Positions 14,160-27,531 of a stretch of DNA of 64,000 nt are shown here, piece after piece. Position 1 is the stretch's first letter; each line of letters opens with the position of its first letter. The position numbers and the translations under genes are program-made. The notes under the pieces are model-generated. The model was not told the DNA's origin, did no database searches, and saw only the letters and a program-made list of their open reading frames with translations. The stretch spans positions 12,400,001-12,464,000 of the forward strand of contig NC_092360.1 in NCBI RefSeq assembly GCF_030848805.1, given 5' to 3'. The stretch is from Temnothorax longispinosus. Taxonomy: Eukaryota; Arthropoda; Insecta; Hymenoptera; Formicidae.

Positions 14160-14610
14160 TGCTGGCGAACGGCGGGGAAAAGCAGCGTGATGCGAAAAGG
14201 GCGAGGAGGATTAAGTTTTCCCGGTGCCTAAGTTCACGAGCCGAGCCAACATAAAGAAAGCGAGAGAGAGAGAAGAGGAGAGGAGGGAGGTAGAGAGAGA
14301 GAAAGGCAGAACAAGAGACGTTCGTGCGGGACAGCGGAAAAAACGAGCAGCCCGAGAGGTAAACGGTGCAAATTAAGCGCGGCGCGCGGGAATGCAGTTT
14401 TCCTTTCCCAGCACGGCCGGCGCCGGCATTAGCGCCGCCTCTGAGCTTAACGATCGCCCCGACCGAAAGAAAATGCCGAAAACTTCCGCTCTTCTTCTCA
14501 GGACGATCTCTTGCCTTTTTACGAGCGGCAGCTGTCGTAAATCGATTTCGCGGCTCGGTCGCGGCTAAGCTTGTCCCGACATGCTCTATAAAGGTGGCGA
14601 TATGTCGCGC
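14160..14610. other. GC-rich, purine-rich patch of unknown role
   Basis: Higher GC content with a purine tract (GA-rich, 14254-14310) followed by CpG-dense sequence. A plus-strand frame covers 14366-14743 but its product is low-complexity and shows no domain. This resembles a regulatory or promoter-like island; no gene can be supported. Confidence 0.35.
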
Positions 14611-16457
14611 TATTAACGCGGTCGAAAAAGTTGTGGAGAAGAATATTTTGTCGCGCGGTAGATACTTCCCTATTGAGAGCGAATTTAATTATTTTCTTTC
14701 ACGGAAACGTGACATACCTCCTACACCATTGAGCATTTCGTAATACGAATGATAAATAATTGTTACAAGAACAGTTACATATAACCGTTTTTATAAAAAT
14801 AACTGTAGTAAAAATAGATGGTACCTTGGGGTATTTTTTACTTCTTACAATTAGTAATTTGATATTTATTTTAAAAAATAAATTCATATTGCTTGCTATT
14901 GCAGATATCGTTAAAAAATGGATGATGTAATGGGCGAAACAAATGTGTTTATATTAAAAGTATAAAACATGATTGAGCGCATGTTCCGTAAAACAGGAAC
15001 CTCGCGAGACATAAAACGAATTTTCATCGATGTTTACCCGAAATCGAGTTTCGAAATCCGCGTGTCTAACAGAATAATTAAAAAAACTGAGTAGAGCGAA
15101 CGACAACTATATAAAAGCGACGTTGATGCCTCGCGGCGAGTTAAATGTTCTGTCGCACTATTATACGAGATTACGCAAGATGCGAAACATCAATTTAATT
15201 GATTGCGACATAAATTCGTCAAAACGCGGGTATATGCTCACGCTAGAATGCAGCAACGTCGCCTCCTCTCTCGCTTAAAATGTTTCGTGTTCTCCGTTAC
15301 ATATCGAAAACATTTCGACGTCGATTTATTCGCTGTCAACCTGCCAGCACGATTGTCCCGTATCGTAATGCCTAAAAGTATCGTTCCGTTTCCAGCAGTC
15401 TCGAAAACGGCGCATGGAAAATTTGCGAGGCTATTTCGCGCACAAATTTTATTACGAAACGGGCAAACAATTTGCTCATTTAAAACGCCAAACTGCCTGT
15501 CACGACTGGTGGCAGATAATGGTTAATGCTGTCCTATCAAATCCCGCGACGCTCTATATGTTTATGTGATTTTTGCCGTATAAGTGTGAAGAAGAAAGAT
15601 AATCATTACAATCCTGGGAAAACATGTATAATATTTTTATAATACAGCTATATACCTAATTAGATATATAGAAACACGCTATTCTAAATTTTAACAAATA
15701 GTTTTTTTACTCGGATTGGTATCAAATTACTCCTTAATCTAATTATTGCGATGAGTTAATTGAAAGAGAATTAGAACCATGAATTTGAGAAAATCTAAAA
15801 AAGATTATGCTATAACATAAATCGCGAAATCGTGTTAATATCACATTTTCCATTCGATTACGCTAAAAGTATTTTATTTATATCAATTTTTGATAATCTC
15901 AAATTGTATTTTTATAAAAATATACCGTTGTGCTAAATTTTTGTTTTAGTACCGAAAAGGTACATGATGCATGAAAATTGCAAATGTTTCGCCGTGTGTT
16001 GTAGCTTTAAAAATACATGGCAAGAATGAAACTCGAGTAGTTGAGTCGAGCTTTTACGTGCTCTTGCCTTAACTTAGCGAAAACCTAAAGTTAGTTAAAA
16101 TTCTTAACTTAGCAAAATGAAGAACGTCGTTACTACGTGTCTTGAGAAAGTAGGATTGTCATTAAAAATGTATAGACTATAATGTAAATTATTTCTGCAG
16201 TGAAAAGCAATTGTGTGTTGCTATTGAATTACAGAATAACTATTAATTCCTCTCAACATGCATGATCATTGCATTAAAAATTATATATGTTTATTAAAAT
16301 ATTTATTAATAATCAGAGATTTAATTGTTAGTATTAATATTATAATCAGAGGTTTAATTATTAGTATTAGATGTTTAACATTTTTTTCTTAATATTTATT
16401 ACTGACTATTTATTATTAAATATTTATTATCAAATTCCAGTTTGTACGTGTAGACTT
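14611..16457. other. Gene-free stretch with a short tandem duplication
   Basis: AT-rich DNA. The only structure seen is a 28-bp unit beginning ATAATCAGAG repeated at 16309-16336 and 16342-16369, next to the MITE that follows. Confidence 0.5.
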
Positions 16458-16622
16458 ATAGCCGCCGCGTATTCATAATCCTTCCTTTAGTCAGGATTTC
16501 TTGTTCCTCATTCTACACTTCATAAATTTTAAGGTTCCTTGATCGATCAAGGGAGAAATGTAGAATAACTAATAAAAAACAAGGAATCCTTATTCTCAAG
16601 GAAGGACTATGAATACGGCTAT
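16458..16622. mobile_element. 165-bp palindromic MITE (16.5 kb)
   Basis: The two halves are imperfect reverse complements over most of their length. ATAGCCG...GTATTCATA.TCCTTCCTT on the left mirrors AAGGAAGGACTATGAATAC and GGCTAT on the right, and the centre is the palindrome TTGATCGATCAA. There is no coding capacity, so it is a non-autonomous foldback or MITE copy. Target-site duplication is unclear; a TA either side is possible. Family not recognised. Confidence 0.8.
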
Positions 16623-19600
16623 ATTAGTCTGATATCCCCTAAATACAATATTTCAGTAAAATCGATACGTCAAATTCGCTTCCGAGAAATAATTATCACG
16701 AATGTGTATAAAGCAAATCTGTCGCTCAGCCCACATTAGAGCCGCTGAATTCTTAAACCATTCGATCCGCTTAACATCACGCGCATTGGTTTAATACTCT
16801 CAAAAGATACGTGCCCCAGAATACATATAACAAATTCATGTCCATTTCTCGCCCTTGGCACAAGGTTTGACCATAAAAACACTCTCAAAGGGCCCGAGAG
16901 CCGTTTCGTCGCGTTTGTCACAGCCCGCTCTTGTCGGCGTACATATTTGCGAGCATTTGTCGACGTATTATGCCCGCGCATGCCGACATATATCGCACCC
17001 ATATTGACGCGCATACTCGCGCATACCGACGGACGCATGCCGCGAAATATTTCCCTTCACGAAGTCATCGATCGCACATACGGCCATACAATCGTCCCAC
17101 ATATACGTGTGTATGTATTGCGAACGCGTGGGCGTTGATCGCGCTGATCTGTAATAGACATCTAATTGCAGTAATGCGCTAATGAGGCTGCGCTGCTCCG
17201 GATATCGCATTCCGTGCCGTAATTCCATGCGTTGTTTAACTTCCGAAAACGCGCATACAGGATACTCGTGGATTCCATTCTTAGAGCATGTTTATACCTC
17301 TGCACGTGTATCGCAATTTTCGTCCCCATCGTTTGGTGAATGCATCGATACGGATTGATTCCACTCAACATTAACCCAGTTTTGACGTTGCAACATCTTT
17401 TTCCCGGATAGTATAATGTCATTTTGCACAAATCTTATGTAAAAAAAAAACTTATTTTAGGAGCCGTAATTTAATTTCCTACAGATATTGCTTTCTACCC
17501 GTTTCAATGCTGCAGCTTAAAAAAAAAACAGCAAATATTTTTAGAACATTTTTTTATTTAATGTTCGAATGAAATATTTCAGATCATATTTAAAAACTGG
17601 AATTTTTGAACTAAAAAAATTACATAATAAAAGAAAGATATACTGTGTTCTATTTTTTATAAATGCTTTTACGGCATTGCTACCATATTTTACGATTGCC
17701 TGTTTAGAGAATTATTATTAATATTACTACTTTGAAATCTGTTATATAAATTCTTTGTTGAAAATTTCCGTAAATAATATATAATAAATGAAAAAAAAAA
17801 TTGATTTTGTTTTCAATATTTCTTTGTCAAAAAACAGAAAACAAAACATTAAATAGCAATGCTTAAAATAACCGCGAGGTCGAGCGAAATGGGATCGCCG
17901 GAGCTCCATAAAATCTAACGAGGACAGTCTTGTCCATTTCTCGAGCTGTGCAAACAGCATCAGCGAGGCGCGAGTGAGAACCGAAAAACACAATAAGTGC
18001 TCGCAAATGTAGTTACTGCGATTTAGTTGCGGTCTCTCACCGCAAAAGTGCCGTAAGGTTACATCTTCTAACCGTATTTAATCTTCTCGCGCGTGAGCTT
18101 CCATTAGTTGAAAAGGACAGAAGAGAGAGGAGACAAACATAGCATAGGTATATGCGGAAAGACAAAGAAGGAGCGGGCGAAAGATAGGATGAAACGTAGA
18201 AACAAAAATGGATACAGAAGCAGAGATGCAGAGATATAGCGAATAGCGAAAAGGCGAAAGAGAATGCGCGTAACAAAAAAAGAACGAGACAAAGAAAGGA
18301 AGATGGACCACGCAATGGTAGAGTCATTTCTCAAACTGCAGCGACTCCGCATCCTTCTTTCCCTTCCTCTTTCTCTTTCTCTTTCTCTCTACCGCTTTGG
18401 AGTCGTAAGACCTTTCACCCACTTACCAGCACTTCGCGCTAATTGATTTCAAGTGTAACGAATTGTTTCGGCCACGTCGAGTGAACGTCGGCACGATATA
18501 AATGGGTTACGCGGTATGTAACGACAGAAAGGCCATGATGTTTGTACAGAATTAAGATGCGGATTCCAAGCTGTATAATCACCAATTTTTTTAATTCGGC
18601 TGGCGATTATGCGATCGATTCTATCGTGACTTCTGCATGAAATCGTCGAAATTTAATATTTAACAACAAATTATATCTTGTATTATATACGTCACATAAA
18701 AAAATATTCCTGACAATGTTATGATTAAGATAAATTCTGATAAATTTTATCGGCTTGTTAAAATTAATTTTTTTCGAACAATAGAAATTGCTGTTATAAA
18801 TAATTTTAAAAATATACATATATACATATATGTAGTTTGTATATTACTCAAACAGTTGTTATTAGTAATTTACAGAACGATCGAGCATGCACAACTGCAA
18901 CTTGGTTATAGAAAGGAAGCTCGCGCGGCAGTCGGTTTAATGGAGCGAATTTCTAATGAAACCCAACGGGCGGTAACGCTTGTTCCCGTAATTAAAATAA
19001 AAAATTGCGCTTCGTAACTCGGTGGATAACGCGCGCGAGCGCCCGCGCACGATATCTCCCGGAATATTTATTATTATCACTCTGCGCCATTGTTACGGCA
19101 GCGCAATAGGATTCCCGCTAGCATCTCCGCTCAGGTGTGATTAAAGAGCAGCACGTAGAAGAATCTTGACAATTTGAGACGCGACTGTCGCGACGCGGTC
19201 TTAATTTCAGGAAAATTATAAATGCGGAGCAGAATTCCCTGCCTCTCTCACCCCTATCCTCTTTTCGTCGTTTCTTACCTTCTTCCGCGCACGCGAATAT
19301 TTACTGGTGCATTTCCGCGCGAATATTCAGGATAAATCCAATCTTTGACTACCAGAATATTTAACGAGCAAACGGTTTGAAAAATATTTGTCATGCAAAG
19401 CATGATTTGAATCGATCTTTCCAGTAATAAAGTTGTTACGTGGATATTTACGTCATAAAACAGCATCGAGTAATCTCCTGGTTTCCTATATTTTCCCTAC
19501 ATTCCTACGACACATTGACATTTTCTGTATTTTAAATAGAAATATTTTGCTGGTCATTTCTCGCTTTCTTCGTAAACCTACAGTTCGGGTATTTAAAAAG

Positions 19601-22600
19601 CCGATGAGACCCGACCTCCGAAACAAGAATATATACATAAAAAAAGATACAAATATCGATCTCTATCTCTCGCAGTAGAAAAAACATAAAATCGTAGCGC
19701 TGCTCGGAAATTTTTTACGAGTTTATTGTAAAATGTTGCAACAGCAACGGGCGATCCGCTTTTGAAGAATCGTTTTTTTTTTTCGCAACGTGTCATATAA
19801 AACCCGAGTGCGTTTTTGGCGCGTTCCAATGATAAAACCTTTTTATTTTTGGATTAATCTTAACATTTTCAATAAAAATTTATATTTTCCCGTTATGCTA
19901 AACATAAGTTGAACAAAATTTATTGAAAATTTATTGTGTACCATTCGGCAACTGCTGTAATTATACGAAAGCAGTACCAATGTTCAGTTCTCGTTCGATC
20001 AACACAACGCCCTTATCACTGTCATATATACATATACATGTACAAGTTGTTCAAAGAGCAAGATTGATTTTTTTAAATAGATATAAAAGGACAAAATGTT
20101 TGCTGAATAAAAAAGTTGAAAAAATTTATTTGAAGTATTCATTTTAAATGTCGAAACTTTTAATTCTTTGTATGAAAATATGAAATGGTGTTATGGATGT
20201 CTATTCATATTATATCAGTTCGAACCAATGTTATGATATAAGCATATATTATTACATCAATATTTTATCATTCATTTTTATTCTCAAAGAAGAAAATTAT
20301 ATAATAATTTTTCTAATATATATATATAGATATATATATGTATATATATATACATATATAGGGTACGTATATACATATAGGAGAAATATGCATGTCACGG
20401 TCAATTTATAGACGAGTTCACAATACACGTCTTATATGTGACGGATTTCTCATAGGATTTTATCACTGAACTTCTTTTTACCGAAATACAAGAGTTCATT
20501 AGCATATACCAATGCGATTAGACGTCCATTATGGGATTCGATGCAGTTCCGCGGTCGATGTTACAACACTATATCACCGCTTACAACGGCCTCGATATCG
20601 ACGTTACAGGCGCCAATGCATCTCCTCGCCCATCCATGTCCAATCCAGAATGCGATTTATAATGGCAACAGACGGTTTTTCAAGTTACAAATGATTAAGC
20701 GCTACACAGTGGTAAGCTAAAATATGAAATTAATCGAAAGAACGAGTGGCCTGTCATATTTCAAATTATTTCTCTTTAAAAATGAGAGAGAGAGACAGAT
20801 TTATAATTTTTTATAATTTTAATTCTACGCTTATAACTTTTGTTATTAAATTATTAACATATGTGGTAGTTTCGCGCGCGCGAGTATAAAGGTACAAACT
20901 TTATTAAAATTAGTTATTAGTTGTTCTGTTGCAATAAAATTTATTTCTTTACTTTTACTTTGTCGGATAAATATTGGCAAGCAAGAAAATCAGTATACTT
21001 ATATTAGATCATTGCATATGAAATACCGTATTCAGAAAGTTTCAGTTTTATGGAGCAACTAATAAGTAGACGTTTCTTGATAGTTAAATATTATACCTAC
21101 ATTACATTGAAACAACATGATTCCTTTACAAAAGTATACTTTAGGTTTTATGAAATAATTACAACTTTTCAAATTAAAGTAATTTTATGGAAACATAAAA
21201 ACTTCGGGAATTCTTATAATAACGTGACTTCAAAGTCTGATGTAATGTTAAAGAAACAGAAAATATTGAAGAAACATTTTTTCATGAAAAAATTGCATTA
21301 ACGTTATACGAGTATAGCATTTGCAACATAGTACAAACTTTATTTACTATTCTGTAATTATTGTATTATGAATTAATCTACTGATAAATCGCGCAATGTG
21401 CACCAGGAAATCATCGAGGGTTTCTTGAACTTAAATATTTGCCCTCCCTTTCTTTCTTTTGTTTCGATTTCGTCAATGCGGTCATTGATCGGTACCAAGA
21501 TCGATGAGGACCTGATGAAGCCTCAACTGGTTCTATTCGTCAATAACTTGCCATCGTGTGGCTCTTTTTTTTTGCAATTCGCTCTCTCGCATCACGATTC
21601 TCTGTAGCTGCCAGCTCGGATCATCATAACAATGGTCGAAACTGCATGGCAAACTATGCACCGCGAAATTCTCGGAATTCTTGATTGTTGCGAGAACAAG
21701 TTACACCCGCTAACAAACGAAAAATTGTGTTGCTTTAAAAATAACATTTATAATACAGGGGAATACTTGTTTGTTCGATCTGATTCTGGAATGTTGTTTC
21801 TCGTATTGAATATTTTTTAGATGCTTTGTAAACATCGGTTAGTCACACGTATACATATGGCAGAACAACAAAAACTTTTTCAAATAATATGCTTTACGTC
21901 AATAACATTTAAAGAATGTAAGAAACGATATTCCGATTAATCGTAGTTAATATCTAATCTTATAATAAAATAAAGAGCGTGGAATTACTTGTTGCTATAT
22001 AAAACATTTTTTAAAAGAAACAGTAACATTTTCCATAATAATTTTTTTGATACCTCATACTTTTATAGAATTTTAATTTTATATTATCAGTAATAATTTG
22101 TGTGCCCTATTTTTTATAGTTAGTTATCATCGTTATCATTCACTTACTCTTTCTGTCTTCTTCTTTCTCTAAATGCCCTAAACTAACCCAAATGCCGAAA
22201 AACTTGTTTTTGATATAAATAACCGCTAAATTGCGATTTAACATGTTTTTATGCCGTTTTTTAAATTTGTTATACAATTTTCAGTAATCCTGACAGACAT
22301 GTAGACTCAATAAAATATTAATTCTGTCATAATTCTTTCATATTTCTTGTTCCAAGCTTGCTAGTGGATAATGACACTAATGTAAGGATCGATAAACCGG
22401 TGCTGTCAGCCAGCATTATCTTGATTCTTCTTTTTTATTCCTCGACGTCTGACATTTCCAATTGTTTCTAAATCGATGTCACCTTCTTATATAGCAGAGA
22501 CAATTATATCACATCATAAAGCAGGAGAATAATTTATCATCCGTTCTTCATGTTTGATTCATCTTGTCATTTTGAACAAATCAAAGTTAAAAAGCTGTCG

Positions 22601-22794
22601 ATTTCGCTCGTTAAAGAATGAAGTATCATATAAAGTTACTGTGTTTTCTATAATTAATAAAATTAATAATTTACATAAAATATGAAAGAGAATATTTCAC
22701 CCAGTATGTTTTTTTACTATTACTACTACTACTAAGATGACAGAGAGCACACAAATTATTACTGATGATACTTAATATAATTAAAAATTCATAT
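16623..22794. other. Gene-free stretch with minor simple repeats
   Basis: AT-rich non-coding DNA. It contains a CT-rich tract with CTTTCT units (18354-18390) and an alternating TA/TATG region (20316-20380). A GC-richer patch at 16900-17280 opens frames on both strands without recognisable products. Confidence 0.5.
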
Positions 22795-23145
22795 GCCAAT
22801 CTATCAGAACACAAAAAATTTTATATAGAAATAATTTGTTAATTATTTGCTATTTTTTGCTATTAAAAGTAATTTTTTTGCTCCAGTTATTAAAAGTTAC
22901 GAAGGGCTGGATAGCTTAAGATTAAGTTATCCAGCCATTGTAAAAAAAAAACATATATAAGTCAAAACAAAAAGTTAATAATACCAAAATTATTTGCTAT
23001 TTTTTTACTCACACTTAATCTTAAGCTATCCAGCCTTTCGTAACTTTTTAAAAGCTCTGGAGCTAAAAATTACTTTTAAAAGCAAAAAATAGCAAACAAT
23101 TAGCAAATTAATTCCATATATTTTTTTGTGTTCTGATAATTTGGC
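22795..23145. mobile_element. 351-bp long-inverted-repeat (foldback) element
   Basis: Two arms of about 140-150 bp are near-complementary. GCCAATCTATCAGAACAC at the left mirrors GTGTTCTGATAATTTGGC at the right, and both arms carry TTTGCTATTTTTTGCT-type sequence and the block GGCTGGATAGCTTAAGATTA. Inside the left arm that block is followed at once by its own partial complement (AAGTTATCCAGCC), giving a second small hairpin at about 22911-22937. It has no ORF. It is a non-autonomous DNA element of unknown superfamily with no convincing target-site duplication. Confidence 0.85.
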
Positions 23146-26100
23146 TTCGATAGTTAATATACGTTAAGGCTGAACTCTGAGAGCGTTTCTTCATATCCCA
23201 AATTCGCGATTTCGCCACGTTCATTGACGCGCTTCTCGTTTCGAATGAATAAACTACTAGAAATTAATTTATTGCCGCAATTAACACACGCGTTTTGCGA
23301 CATGGAGAAACTCTCGCTTGAAAATCGACACTCTACGTCCGGAATTAATTGGCTTTATACGTATTGCTCTGCCCAATTGGAATACTCTTAGCATAATGCA
23401 TGACAACTTTGTTATCGATTTTCCAGTTACTGAAGTCATCCATACATAATTTTTGCATTATATTATTGAACCATGGGTCTTTACGATTTAAAGACCGTAT
23501 CATTTTTGTATAATAGCTGTATATATAACTAATAAAAAATGTTTTATGTAATATTTTATTTTAAGAAAAAATATGATGTTGCTTTAAACAATATAATTAT
23601 TTTTGTACATTTTTAATTTAAAAAATTTTAATTAATAATTTTCATTTTTAATAAAAGTATTATAAAAGTCCCATATGTATACCTATAAAACGTACTAGAA
23701 CTTTATCTAGGCTACTATTTTTTTCCTTTTCTCGTGAACTTGTAAATGAGCGTTACTATGGCGGACTATAATCTGTTTCTTAAATCCTGATTAATGTTAA
23801 TCGTTTTTGTACAATTGCATTTTCTAATTAGACAATATGTTTGTATGCGATTTTACCGTTTTGTTAGTTGGACGTAGATAAAAGATTTCTCGATAATCTC
23901 ACTAAACACTTAACAAAACTTTACGCGGATGTACGTAATCCTGGCTTTGCGGTTTGCTGAGGCAACTCATTTTCATTACATCGACTTCGATTCTATATAG
24001 GATCTATTTCTCGTTGTCAATTGCTAAACGTTTCGAAGATTCTTCGCTTACATCACACAAATCCACACACACAAAGCGTCAGTCAAAATCCTAATATATT
24101 TCTATTCCTCAATTAATTATTTGTCTTAAATGTCTGCACATTTAACATGAAATAGTTTGTATATAATAATTTTCAACTTGCGATATTCAATCTAAAATGA
24201 TAAGGTATCGCGTATCGGATTTTCAGTTTTGGTTTCCCCGACACGTCTATTCGCAAGGGACATTGGTGCGACAGTCAAGGAGGCGACCGAAAGAAAGATA
24301 ACTCTCATAGCTGATCGCGAAACGAGAGAGGAAGCTGCGCGATGCCAAGACGTGCGGTTTAATACCATGGCACCGGTAGAATCGAGGTTCGGCTGCCGCG
24401 GAGGCGCTTGAAGGATAAAGTTCGCCCGGAGGCCTCCCCCTGGAAATCTTTAGGCGGTGGAAGTTTTCGGCTTACTCGCGCCATATACCGTCACCGAGAC
24501 GCAGACGCCGCGTGCATCGCGCGTTGCATGCATAGCAGCGGTGCATCGCGAGTGCGCAGCTAGCGGCGGGCGATGGCGCACGGTAAACTATCGCCAAAGT
24601 GTATTTAACTCGTTGTCGAAACTTGCCGTACAGGGACGTCGAATTCCAACTTCCCCGTTACTACCCGGTCGCGCGCGCGCGTTTACTGTCGAAAAATGTC
24701 TGTTTGCCAACGTCGATACCTCGCCAACCGCTGGCGACCGCTGGAAATTACTTCAATTTATATTTAAATTAAATGTGGATTTATCGCGCGTCGAGTGTGA
24801 CGCGTCTGTCAGTAGAACAAAAATAGCAACGTGTCGAACAAATAAACCTTCTTCTTTTTTTAGTTTAAAGCAATATTTCAATGTAATTAGTACCTACGCC
24901 GCTTTAATGGAATGCTCTCCTATTTTAGCATAAGCTATTGTTTTGTTATCGGAAAAAAATGTTCAAGAATTTAATCTATAATCGCGATCACACATAGTTT
25001 AATTAAAATGACGCGAGAGAGATATACTGTTAAATATTAAAAGACGAAATTTGAACCAATACCTTGAGTAAAATAATATTTATTTTTAACTACCATGTGT
25101 GTCGAAATTTATTATCTTAATACAAAACAGTATTATTTTAACTATATTAGTTTAGTTAAATTAACATTGTTGTAGTTAAATTAACGACGTATTGAGTAGG
25201 AGTAGTGGCGATCTATAGGAATAATTAAAAATTGAGTATAAATTATACTCTGCAATTAAGTATAATTCAACACTACAAATTTAACAGTGTATGGTTTATA
25301 CGCGAGCTGGCACGAATACTGTGAAGACTCGAGAAGCTGAAATGAAGGCACGATGAGAAAAATTGAAGGGCGACCGGGGATAAGGTCAAATACGAAAAAG
25401 TACGGCGACAAAAGTTAGAAATGAAATCAACGTCGGATTCGCTGAGACTAACGACCACTATAATTAGAGAACCGCCGAATCCGCCAAAGTTCCGAACCGC
25501 ATTGGTTGGCTGACTTTTCAATTTCGCGGAAGAAAGATCCGCAGTGCTCGGTGAAAGTTCGTGCTCGCTCAAATTAAATCCGGGATGTTGTTGCATTCAT
25601 TTTCTGTAATGGCGACCAAGCCATAAGCGGTCGCTCGTTACACCGATATTCGCCGACCAAAAGAAATTGTTTTCGATAACATCCTCGATTCGTTCGGCCG
25701 CGAATAACAATTTTTTCACGTAATTGTTACAGCCGTTTAACGTTGAGAGTAAATTAAAAGTTCTCTTCGATAAGCAAATTATATAAACGATAGAATTCAT
25801 TAATTCAGTATTAAACCAATAAACAATAAATAAGTGATATTAATAGTATAGATATTAAACCTAGTAGTATTAATACCATTAAAAGAATTGCGCTAGTAAT
25901 TTTTTCGTAATAGAAATCGGAGAAGTTTATTTAATGTTTTGTAATTTCTAGTAAATTGAGATTATATATAGGACTTGTAGCATATTAAAAAATCAGATTC
26001 TTTACCTGATGATGAGGTACTTATGAAAATAACAGCTTAAAGTTTTTTTGTAGATTAAACCGTCACCCCCAATCTTTTTAATATTAATCAATTTCCGTAG

Positions 26101-27468
26101 ATAAATAACCAAGATTAATTAAAACTTTGGATATGAGAAACAGACAAGTTCAAGTTAATAAATTAAACATACATAACTTAGTATTCACAGAATAATGTAT
26201 ATATAATGTCAGACGTTTAAATATCATCATATTCAATGAAAATAGGATAATGAATTTATCGCTTTAACTTTTGACTAAGTACCAGTCACGCAATAAGCAT
26301 ATCTGATGGTGTTTGCAGTTTTGACATACTAGCTGTAACTATGAAAATGGAACAATATCTTTTTATTTATTATATCAGTAGAATAAAGTGATGTATTAAA
26401 TTCTAACAAAAATTATAATAAAGGAGCTATCAAAATGTCACTCTGAGATGGTTGTCAAAACATAAATAAACGAATACTCTGTGCATATGAAAGCAAAATA
26501 TAAACGCGATACATCAAAAGTCTGATAATGACATTAAAGAGATAGATATAAATAAAAAGAAAAAAATAGAAAAATAGAAAACCTTAGTACATTTTAAATA
26601 CCAAACAGTACTTATATGGCTTTCATTCTCAAACCCGGATGTGAAACCATTTATTTGTTCGATAATTTTTTTTTTTCACATTTGCTGTAGCTCCAGCGGA
26701 TTGTTGTCGATAGCAAAAAAAATGTCATTTACGATAAAAATTAATCTAGATTGTAATATCACGATTCGTCAAACAGCTGCAAGCTCACGTACAGAGATAA
26801 GCGTTATAAACAGTCACATAGCGTCAAATTAAAAATCTTTTCATATTCAAATTATCAAACAAAAATCCATTGTTGACATTCAATAACAAAACAAAAAATA
26901 TATCGAAACATGAAATTTGAATCCTTTTGACGTCATTTTGAGCGAAATTCGAAACACGCGTTAACTCTGAAATACCCTTTACTTTTCCTTCATTTATTAC
27001 ATCGAAATATACATATAGTTTTTTAGATAGATTCAATACCCGCTGTTCCAATTATTCATGGGCATGTTTCGATTCTCTCAATAAATATAAAAGAGTTGTA
27101 ACAGTTAATTAAAGATTTAAACGCGTATACAAGCGCTATCGGCATCATTATCTGTGTTGTATGCAGGATGTAGTCTATGGCCATCAAAATTTTATTTCAG
27201 CGTACATGTCGGAGGCTCGCGTTTGTCCGGCGTACTGCAACAGTTGCGATATGTAATAATTATTTGCGCAGCGACGTTATACGACTGCAACCGCACAAAG
27301 GACCGGCAACAAGCATCCACGGAGCGCATTCAAATTTCAACTAACGAATCGATCTACCGTTTTGTATCTCACCGCCAGTTAGCAAAGTTATATCCGCGAA
27401 CACCTACCAATTCTGCGGATAAACGATGTGAACGAAAAGTTCTCTTGGAAATTATAAAGTATTTTTAA

Positions 27469-27476
<8 letters not shown>
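23146..27476. other. Gene-free stretch
   Basis: AT-rich DNA with a GC-richer patch at 24230-24800. A 158-codon plus-strand frame there (24457-24933) has no signal peptide, domain or splice context and is not called a gene. No RNA genes or elements seen. Confidence 0.45.

Positions 27477-27529
<53 letters not shown>
27477..27529. repeat. (AT)n microsatellite
   Basis: About 26 AT dinucleotides without interruption. Confidence 0.95.

Positions 27530-27531
<2 letters not shown>

Noticed and set aside
24457..24933. 158-codon plus-strand frame
   Set aside because: Lies in a CpG-rich patch with no recognised domain or clear leader; GC-rich patches open frames by chance.
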